A stretch of 64,000 nt of DNA. It comes from Cristatella mucedo. Taxonomy: Eukaryota; Bryozoa; Phylactolaemata; Cristatellidae. The stretch lies in the NCBI GenBank assembly GCA_009760855.2, contig WPIO01000018.1:2359001-2423000 (forward strand), written 5' to 3'. This document shows, one piece after another, positions 42,077-49,889 of the stretch. Within the stretch, counting starts at the first letter, position 1, and every line of letters starts with the position of its first letter. The translations under genes were made by a program, and so were the position numbers. The notes under the pieces were generated by a model. That model was not told where the DNA came from and ran no database searches. It saw only the letters and a program-made list of their open reading frames with translations.

Positions 42077-42195
42077 TTAATCAAGTGTTTGTTGATCGTA
42101 TGCAGTCATCCTTGACCTTACAAGATAATCAAGGTAAGACTTAAGGAGAGTAGCACTAGTAGCGAGATTGGGATCGGTAACGTCGTTCTGCGATT
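42077..42195 (-). pseudogene. Small ORF with start codon lost
   Basis: TATATAGGAA is followed not by ATG but directly by an open frame SQNDVTDPNLATSATLLK and LVRSRMTAYDQQTLD ending in TAA. The promoter motif in the right place suggests that the ATG was deleted. About 40 codons; function unknown. Confidence 0.4.
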
Positions 42196-42196
42196 C

Positions 42197-42484
42197 CTAT
42201 ATAAAAAAAAGAAAAATTAAAAGTAATAAGTTTTTTGCTTTTACATCATCAAATATATGATGAAATTTATCAAATGCTGAAGTATATTTTCTTTCTTTCT
42301 TTTTCATTTTATCATATGCATCACAAACATCTAAAAGAACCCAAATTTTTGGTGCTGGTAGTTTAAACCTATACTTATAAAAATCTGTAGGAATGTATGG
42401 TGTGTCATCCTCAAAACCACAAAACTTTTTAGCAATTCTTATAGCATACTCACAACAAAGAATTCTTGAAACTTTTTTATCCAT
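42197..42484 (-). CDS. Small paralogue family, member 1
   Basis: 95 residues, start after TATATAGGAA. SRILCCEYAIRIAKKFCGF, PTDFYKYRF and IWVLLDVCDAYDKMKKKE define a unit also found twice in each of the genes at 42847-43377 and 43427-44013. One unit only. The C-terminal tail (LLLLIFLFFI) may reflect a late frame change. The family is not recognised; the pattern of helices with Cys and an LLxVCDAYD motif is its signature. Confidence 0.55.
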   Translation of the reverse strand: MDKKVSRILCCEYAIRIAKKFCGFEDDTPYIPTDFYKYRFKLPAPKIWVLLDVCDAYDKMKKKERKYTSAFDKFHHIFDDVKAKNLLLLIFLFFI

Positions 42485-42512
42485 TTCCTATATAAGATTT
42501 AAGATTTTTTTT

Positions 42513-42743
42513 CTAGACACATATTTTTTCAGCCTCATCTTTTAATTTTATAGTAGATTTATCAATACTTTCATATTGATTAGTAATCTTAAAAAGCGTG
42601 TCAATAAATGATGGGTCTAATTCTTTTAACATTTTATAAGATTCTTGCTCACACCGTCCTGATAGACGAGAAGAAATTGAAAGTATAATATTACGTATAT
42701 AACCACTCTCGATAATTTTTTCAAACTTTTCATCAAAATCCAT
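42513..42743 (-). CDS. Small unrecognised protein
   Basis: 76 residues, start after TATATAGAAA. MDFDEKFEKIIESGYIRN, SISSRLSGRCEQESYKML, then NQYESIDKSTIKLKDEAE. Helical and charged. It resembles 44048-44322 in the layout ExSxxLxxC..DK and sits inside the paralogue cluster. Intact. Confidence 0.5.
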   Translation of the reverse strand: MDFDEKFEKIIESGYIRNIILSISSRLSGRCEQESYKMLKELDPSFIDTLFKITNQYESIDKSTIKLKDEAEKICV

Positions 42744-42846
42744 TTTCTATATAAGGTTTAATAATTGCTTAATTCATTTTTTATAAATATCTAAAAATGA
42801 ATTGAAAAGATTGAGGTAATTAAATTTTGCTTCTAAATATTCCATT

Positions 42847-43377
42847 TTACTTTTTTTTTAAATCAACTGCATCACAAATATTTAATAAGTCAGAAATTGT
42901 TGAATCATTGAATAGACAAAGTATCTCATAAAAACCTAAAGGAACTCTTTTGAAATCACAAAGTCTATTATAAAAATCTAAAGGAACTCTTTCGAAACCT
43001 TTATAATTAACCATAGATTTTGCAACTTCTAAAACATCATCATAGCAAAGAATTATTGAAATTGTTTCATAAACATCGCCTTTAACTCTATTGTTCATCA
43101 TATCATAATTTTCTAAAGAAGTATATTTCTCTCTAAAATCTTCAATGAATTTTTCATATTTTGATTTTTCTTTATAATACTCAATCTTTCTGTTTTTATA
43201 AATATCATCCACAGCACAAACCTGCAAAAGAAAATAATATCTTGAGTCATCCAAATAACAAATTCTTTCATGAAGCTCTTCAGAAGAATCAACCCTTGAA
43301 AAACCACAAAATGCTCAAGCCATCGCTTCACCATAGTCACAATCCAAAATCCTTGAGATACCTCCTCTTCCCTCCAT
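42847..43377 (-). pseudogene. Small paralogue family, member 2, two units, one in-frame TGA
   Basis: Start at 43377 after TATATAGGTAAAA. The first unit is ISRILDCDYGEAMA, then TGA (about 43,317), then FCGFSRVDSSEELHERIC and YFLLQVCAVDDIYKNRK. The second is SIILCYDDVLEVAKSMVN, ERVPLDFYNRLCDF and ISDLLNICDAVDLKKK. Both match member 1, so the protein is an internal tandem duplication. Confidence 0.5.
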
Positions 43378-43426
43378 TTTTACCTATATAAATTAAAATA
43401 AAATCCATATTGTTCTTTAATTTCTC

Positions 43427-44013
43427 TTAAATACTCATAATAATATACCTTTGATATTTCTTCACCAATTTCTTTCTCTTTTTTTTAAATATATCATGTG
43501 CATCACAAACATCTAAAACGTCAGAAATTACTGAATCATCTATCTCATAAAGACTCTTATAAAGATCAGAAGGAATGTATCTATGTTTTAAGCAATTTAA
43601 TGGCAGTATAAAAATTTCCATTAGGTTTAACAATTTCAATTGCAAATGCTATAGCATGATCATAGCAAAGAATTCTTGAAATTTTTTCATGAATCTTTTT
43701 CTCGTCTTCTTTAGTTCCACTCCTTTTAACACTAAAACTAGTACTTCCTAAGTCTTGATATTTAAATTTAAATCTATTAATAAAATCATTATGTTTTGAT
43801 CACTCTATTTCTAATTTATCATTCAATTTTTTACGTTTATCATATAAATCATAAATCATTAAGAGAGTAGAAATTTTTGAGTTATCTAATAAACAAACAC
43901 TGCTGCGAAGATCTTCAGGAACATAAGAAGAATAAATCTTTGGAATACTACAAAATGCCATCGATATCTACACCGTTTTTAAAACTTAAAATTCTTGAAA
44001 CTTTTTGATCCAT
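43427..44013 (-). pseudogene. Small paralogue family, member 3, two units, several breaks
   Basis: Start MDQKVSRILSFKN at 44013 after TATATAGAGAAAAA. A frame shift near 43,965 leads to AFCSIPKIYSSYVPEDL and NSKISTLLMIYDLYDKRK. A TGA lies near 43,800. The second unit is ISRILCYDHAIAFAIEIV, then a shift near 43,600, then RYIPSDLYKSLYEIDD and ISDVLDVCDAHDIFKKKR. Same two-unit plan as member 2 but more decayed. Confidence 0.5.
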
Positions 44014-44047
44014 TTTTTCTCTATATAAAGATTGAAAAATAGTTAGT

Positions 44048-44322
44048 TTAATTAATTTGCACCCTTTGATTTGTTTTGGGGTTTTTTGATTTCTTAGATG
44101 CTTCTTCAAGCATTTCACTTATCTTACCTCTACATTCCATTAGTTTATCAGAAGCTTCACAAATCTCTATAGGAACACTAACAAACGAACTCTCTAAATC
44201 TGGAATAAGTTTATTGAGAGAGTGTCTAACTATACGTTGATCATTACCTTTAAGTTTTTGAAGAAGATCTTTACAGCCATATCTCTGGATTGTTCACAGC
44301 TTTGAATTCTTGAGACGTCCAT
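44048..44322 (-). pseudogene. Small protein of the cluster, one frameshift
   Basis: Start MDVSRIQSCEQS at 44322 after TATATAGAA. A shift near 44,283 leads to GCKDLLQKLKGNDQRIVR, LIPDLESSFVSVPIEICE and EASKKSKNPKTNQRVQIN, ending in TAA. It shares the SRI..C opening with the paralogue family. The middle (DLLQKLKG, SFVSVP, ICEASDKL) recalls 42513-42743. Confidence 0.45.
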
Positions 44323-44359
44323 TTCTATATAAGTATAATTATTTTTATAATTCATTTTC

Positions 44360-44569
44360 TTAATTTACATAATCACTTCTATATGGCTGTATATCATCAG
44401 ATTCTGATTCGTATTCGGGTTCTGATTCTGATTCGTATTCGGGTTCTGATTCTGATTCGTATTCGGGTTCTGATTCTTATTCAGAATCGTATTCGGGTAT
44501 ATAATCAGTATCTGAAATACCTATATCTCTTTCTTCAACCTTTAAAATCTCTGGATTTTCGTTTTCCAT
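44360..44569 (-). pseudogene. Acidic repeat protein, one in-frame TAA
   Basis: Start MENENPEILKVEERDIG after TATAGAA. The acidic unit ESESEPEY is repeated three times, preceded by a copy in which TAA (44477-44479) stands where the other units have TCA (Ser). The tail DDIQPYRSDYVN ends in TAA. The DNA is a short tandem repeat of 24 bp. Possibly an acidic decoy or adaptor; function unknown. Confidence 0.5.
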
Positions 44570-44585
44570 TTCTATAATAATGAAA

Positions 44586-44738
44586 TTATTTTGCTAATAT
44601 ACTTTTCTTAATTGTTTTGACTTCTTTTTCTCCAAACCATTTTGCTCTTGGTTCTTCCCACGCTCTTTCAGTATCAATAGGTTTAATTTTACTCACAACT
44701 TCTTCTTCTTTTTCGCTTTCAATCTTTAGTTTAGGCAT
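44586..44738 (-). CDS. Small acidic protein, 50 residues
   Basis: MPKLKIESEKEEEVVSKIK, then AWEEPRAKWFGEKEVKTI, ending TAA. The start follows TATAA. The ATG overlaps the end of the polymerase gene (ATGCCTAA). Too short for family assignment, but the reading frame and tight packing support it. Confidence 0.45.
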   Translation of the reverse strand: MPKLKIESEKEEEVVSKIKPIDTERAWEEPRAKWFGEKEVKTIKKSILAK

Positions 44739-47700
44739 TTATACTACTATTAGAAAAACATTTAATACATTTTCCACCACTCTCTTCTATTCTATAATGA
44801 CCGTATGCATAACTACAACAACCACAATCTAACCAGTAACGCTTTGATTCAAATGCTGACAGTGCTCTTTTTTAAGTTTCTTTGTAATAATATTGTGTTT
44901 ACTTTGTGTCATGCGGTAGAAATCTCTATCAAGTGTCTCATCAAAGTCTTTGGTATCAAGATCACAATTTTAAATTTCATTTGCTCTAGACAAACATTGA
45001 ATGTATTCACTATGTGTTATCTTTGAATTCCAAATTACTTCTTTTGGAACACCCTTTGCTTTCATAATTGGTCTAATAGAAGAAGCAGAATATAGTTTTG
45101 GTCTTAAAGCAATGAATTCATCAATCTTTGCTCCATCCATCTCATCTTTGAATTTACCAAATTCGTCTTTATGAAACCAATCTTTAATATCAAACATATC
45201 TTTCTCAAAGTTTTCACTTTTAATACCAACAACTAATGAATCAGTATCAGTGTATAATAAACTTAATCTATCATTAAACTTAGTTTTCAAAGTATCATAG
45301 TAAAACCTTTGCATATGTAATTTCGATAGATCAAGAATTGCAACACCTATAAACATTGGTTTGTTTAGAAGTGTAGTCTTTCTTGAATGTTCAAAATCAA
45401 CTAGACTCTTATCAAAGAATCTAGTTTCTTCAAGTCTAGGATCTCTCATTAGTTTATTATACAACGAATCACTCTTACTAGTCCCTGTATTTACTAACCT
45501 AACACACGTTCTGTTTTCTACGTTCTCACATGTCTTTCCAAAGATTTGGCACATAAAACCTCTATACAGATTTCTTTTGAAACTATCACCTTAACGTTCA
45601 AATTCAATCATTTCTCTACACATATATCAATGAATGGTTTTGCCCAAGGTTCTTGATTGAATTTATATACTTCATGTATTTTATTAGGAATCAAACCTTT
45701 ACTGACAACAAATTGAAAGTATTTGTAATGGGTTAGATAATTAGTTGTATTATTAAAATCACAAATCAACTTTGCTACAGTACTTGGACCAGATAAAAAT
45801 TTTGTTGGTATCTTGAAAACTCAGAAGTATCAACAACCCTACTTTCAGGACAAAGCGGATAATCATTATGTAAATTATGTAATTCCTTTGGATACTCTAA
45901 ATCACATAATACAAATATTCCTGTTTCAGAATCTTCAGGTAGTGACATTATTTTTTCAAGTGACCAATTACTTAAATCATCTTCAATAGTTCTGAAATAG
46001 GTAAGTGCCACATCATAAGAGTTGGAAATAAACTTGTTGCGTCCCAATACATAATATGATTATTGTCACTAGCTTTACAAAGTCTTTTACTGACTTGGCA
46101 GACACCACCTCTTATTGATTCTTTAAACTTTTGATATAGTTGTAAGTCTCCTTCCTTTTTACCTAATAAATTTATAGTACATTTGGTGTAAAACAAAGTA
46201 CAAGACCATGCATAATGAGGTGCAGATAGATAATGAGCGGGATCTAGTTTAAACAATTCAATAAAACTGTTTCTGTAAGCTTCATAGCAATCAGCAAGAA
46301 GTGTAACATCTGCATAAAAATAAATATCATGATAATCTCCTAAATCTTTCATGTTAAAAAGTTTAAATACATTTAATGCATGCTCATAATCTTCAGCAGT
46401 AATACCTCTATCAAAAGTAAGTTTACTGTTGAATGCTTTGATCTCTGGAATTTTGTTTTCACTGAATTTATCAAAAGAATCCATATACTCGTAAGGATAA
46501 ACTCCTTTTCTTGTTATAGCATCTTTGAGAACATTAACATCAATATCTGGATATAATGTTTTAAAAACACCAATTGTAATGTCAAATTTTGAATTTGCTT
46601 TCTTTAATGAAGTAACATTATCACTTAAACCATTATTCATAAAATTAAAAGAATCTTTAAACTCAAAATTCTCAAATGACATTGACATATAACTCTCCAT
46701 ATTATGTGCAACAGGCTTACAATCAAGACCAAATGCTGACATTCCTTTTACAATCAAATGAGAGTCGTATCCTTTTAAGTTGTGAATAAAGATTGGAAGT
46801 TTCCAGCTAATTTTTTTGAATCTAACAAGTGAATTACAAAGTTTATGTGCTGCTCCTCTAAACTTACCTGTAAAATGGCAGTGATCTCTTACTTTAAACT
46901 TTCCATTTACATCGTTAAATTCTTTTGTACAAATCCAACATTTTGTAGAATCTTTAAATTGCTTATGAGTATCAGAATCAAAAATAATACGTGCTTCAAC
47001 GTGATTTAATAGCTTATTTTTTAATTCGTTAGAAGTATTAATTATAAATTCTAATAGTAGTTCAACACAATCTTTCCCTCTGTTTAAAAATCTATCTATA
47101 ACATTTCCATTAATATCAACAATAATAGCACATGAACCACATGGGACTTGTAACATATTAGTACATGTATTAGTACATTTACCAGTTGTTAATTTACTAT
47201 TACAATTAAGTTAGATTAAAATTGTTAGATACTATACTTTCATAACAAACATCACATGTCTTTACATTCAAGCTCTCAAAATCTGCATAACAAACGTTTG
47301 GAGACTTAATAAGTTTTTAATGGTCACTAAAACTTAAAAGTGTAATATCTTTTGGTCGTCCTGTTTTCTTATTTTCAACAATACCAGGCATTTTTAATTT
47401 GGAATAACTAGAATTAAGACCCTTACATAAATCCAAGTGATTTTGAAAATCTACATCTGAAAACAGTTTGTCCATACACCTATGACAATAAAATATTGAT
47501 CCACTTTTATTAGATGTTCTACAGAGTCCACTAAAATTCTTTATCAATGCATAATGACTTTTTTCGGATTTGGTTATCAGCAGGAGATTAATATGTCTAT
47601 CTGGAACCTCTAATTTTCTTGATACAATTTTTAGAGGATATATACCTGATTTGTCATTATATTCGTAAACATTTATACTAACATTAAATAGTTTACCAAA

Positions 47701-48450
47701 TTTTTTAACATCAATTACTTTGAGTGGCCATTCAAGTTGTGAAAGAGCTTCATTTTGTTCTTGATAATTACTTCTTAATATATTAATTAAATCAATGTAT
47801 CTCTCTGGATGTACACTTACAGGATGTAGGAATCCTAATACACACCATAAAGCACAATATTTATCTTCATTATTTATATTAACACAGCAGCGCTTCTTTG
47901 CTAAACCAGTTGGTAGTGGTAAATGGGAGGAACCAGCTCTAATAATATATTCACTAACATTAATCTCAAGACGTTTTACACCTATTAGCCTCCAACCAGA
48001 ACCTGGATTCTTGTCAATCATTTTATCTATTGATTCCTTTAAAGATTTTAATTGGTCTTTAATAATATTAGTATAATCAGATCTTTTAACAACCGCAACC
48101 AGTTTAAAACTTGTTACAAAACTATGACTATGTGTGTCAGTTTGAGTGTGATTTGAATGAATTGAAATCTTAGTTTGTAATTTAAATGAAGAAAATCTAG
48201 TAGTTACTTCTTTTAACACATTGTCATAACTTGGTATTATACTATTAAAGAAATCATCAATTTCAGTTGCAGAATAGTCTCTTCCTTCAAGAACATATCT
48301 TTCATGTTTTCCGCTTGCCCCAACAAAATCTAATTTAAACTTATGAAGCCTAGAAGCAATACTTTTACTTGGAGTTATGTCATCAATATTCATTAATCTT
48401 CTTGACTCACTGTAAAAAGAGTTTCCCTTTTGAGGACTTCTTCGGTACAT
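44731..48450 (-). pseudogene. Protein-primed family B DNA polymerase, several breaks
   Basis: Replicative polymerase, about 1,240 codons. Start MYRRSPQKGNSF at 48450 after TATAG. The N-terminal region has GWRLIGVKRLEINVSEYI, PLPTGLAKKRCCVNI and FYCHRCMDKLFSDVDF (zinc finger), as in invertebrate Maverick polymerases. An endonuclease-VII-like Cys/His module follows (CWICTKEF, VRDHCHFTGKFRGAAH), then exonuclease motif LPIFIHNLKGYDSHLIV, motif A near MYWDATSLFPTLM, motif C LLYTDTDSLVVG and C-terminal ESKRYWLDCGCCSYAYG. Lesions: TAA at 47317, 45591 and 44970, frame shifts near 47,215, 46,005, 45,800 and 45,590, and one near 44,860. Non-functional as it stands. Confidence 0.92.
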
Positions 48451-48473
48451 CTATACTAAGTAGATTTATGTTC

Positions 48474-48621
48474 AAATAAAAAATCATAGGACAAATTTTT
48501 AGTGTTGGAGGAAAAGTACACTTTTTAGGAAAATTTCCTTTTCAGGACAACGAATGTGAACGTAGTGAACATGAGCGTCCTGAAAAGTAAACTGTCCTAA
48601 AACGTGACTTTTCTTACAACA
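48474..48621 (-). repeat. Right terminal inverted repeat, with internal hairpin
   Basis: Reverse complement of 24693-24840 with few mismatches; ends CTTACAACA. It contains the palindrome TTTTCAGGACAACGAATG / CATGAGCGTCCTGAAAAG. The polymerase start lies only about 24 bp inside. Confidence 0.95.
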
Positions 48622-48626
48622 GACCC

Positions 48627-49715
48627 CGACCCACGGAACACCTACCAGAATTGAAATTATCCAAAATGCATTTCTAAAATTTCACGACCTCTTAGCAGAC
48701 TGTGTCGCTAAACCCGACCAAGCGTTTATTTCATGAGTGAAGGTAAACTACTAGGCTACTCCAAACGTTCACCAGTTGTTAGAGTTTATTTACTATTGGC
48801 TGTTACTCAACAGGAGTGTGCAGAAAAAACACGTGAATCCAAATAGTTTGAATGATTCCCAGAGAGTTCTAACTTATTTTTTTCATGGATGGCAATAATC
48901 TGAATGCAAAATTTTGTGAAGGTTTTAAAGAGATTCCGTTAGATTTTGTGGGCCTTTGTGAGAACTTTTACTCGGTGGGGCCTTGAATTAGTGGCCTCTT
49001 CATTCCAGGAGTATATAGTGAAGCAGGCCCCAGATATCGAGCAATTTTGAGTGTGCCCGGCTGATGGCTTGGTGGGCAAACAGCCATTCAACTTATGGAA
49101 GACACCCTTCGCTATCAATCTAACTGAGACGGCCACCAGCTTTAAAGCGCTTTCGGCATGCACACAGGAGTCCAAGAAAGAAATGGTTCCCAATGCTTCA
49201 ATCACCATACTTTGTCAGCCCGTTTATATCGCTAGGCTGAAATGGTAGGGCAGCGAAGCAGGTAGCATTCTTGTGGTCGCTCTGCTCAGAATGATGACAG
49301 GTCTTTCGAGAGGCAGTCACAATTGCAGTTGCTGCATTTGGGTTTTGAAACAGTATCTAGAATGCATAAGTGTTGTGCAAAGGCAATTAATTCGTGGCAT
49401 TTATTTATCTAAGCTGCCGACTGCTGTCGAGTCATGGAGAAGGTTTAGGCTCTGGAAGGGGCTGATGACTCAACGGCAAGCAGCAGTTCAGCCCTTTTGC
49501 GGAGTATCCATAGAGTTACCAATCTTCTTTACCGTACCTGCCCCATAACTATTCTAATCCCGTTCACAAGCACAATGGCTAGCCAAAAAAAACGACTCCT
49601 GCGAAAGGAATGAAAGGGCTGCACTGCTGCCTTGAATCTTAGTACGAAATGCAATATCAAAGCTTTCAATAAGGCTGTGATGTGTCTAATCAACTAATTA
49701 GCCGCCTTCTGGTGA
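48627..49715. other. Right flank of the element, no gene recognised
   Basis: Base composition returns to that of the left flank. I looked for a sulfotransferase exon 1 (YPKxG followed by a splice donor) on the minus strand and did not see it. Open frames at 48939-49548 lack signatures. Confidence 0.4.
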
Positions 49716-49886
49716 GCAGTGACGGCATACTAGGTAAGGCGGTTGCTTTTGAAGACATCGCTCCCGAGGTCTGCGTTCGAATCCTGCGGTGGGTGAACCT
49801 TTGTTTGCCACTGTAAGCGGTGGTGATAGCCATAAAGGCTCTCTCTGTCGTCATACGAAGGAGGCTGTTGAATCGGCTAATATTTT
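49716..49886 (+). mobile_element. tRNA-derived SINE, family A
   Basis: The head CATACTAGGTAAGGCGGTTG, B-box GTTCGAATCCTGCGGTGGG and body GTAAGCGGTGGTGATAGCC, then AAGGCTC, match copies at 4512 and 10254. It ends GTTGAATCGGCTAATATTTT. Confidence 0.8.
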
Positions 49887-49889
49887 ATC

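Larger units (their letters stand above)
24693..48621. mobile_element. Polinton/Maverick (adintovirus-like) element, about 23.9 kb
   Basis: Both ends are present as TIRs (24693-24840 and 48474-48621) that begin TGTTGTAAG and end CTTACAACA. They are flanked by the direct repeat GACCC (24688-24692 and 48622-48626). The interior is distinctly AT-rich against the flanks. It encodes integrase, protein-primed PolB, A32-like ATPase, adenain-like protease, major capsid and penton-like proteins: the defining Polinton/adintovirus set. Most genes carry frameshifts or in-frame stops, so this is a decayed genomic copy. It lies beside sulfotransferase B. Confidence 0.95.

Noticed and set aside
44383-44577. 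Plus-strand frame rich in IRVLILIR repeats
   Set aside because: It is the antisense shadow of the acidic ESESEPEY repeat gene.
27069-48450. A simple alternative genetic code (TAA as sense) for the element
   Set aside because: TAA also terminates several intact or near-intact genes (penton 32048, fibre 3 at 40322, capsid 28343). The in-frame TAA pattern is kept as a finding, but not as plain reassignment.
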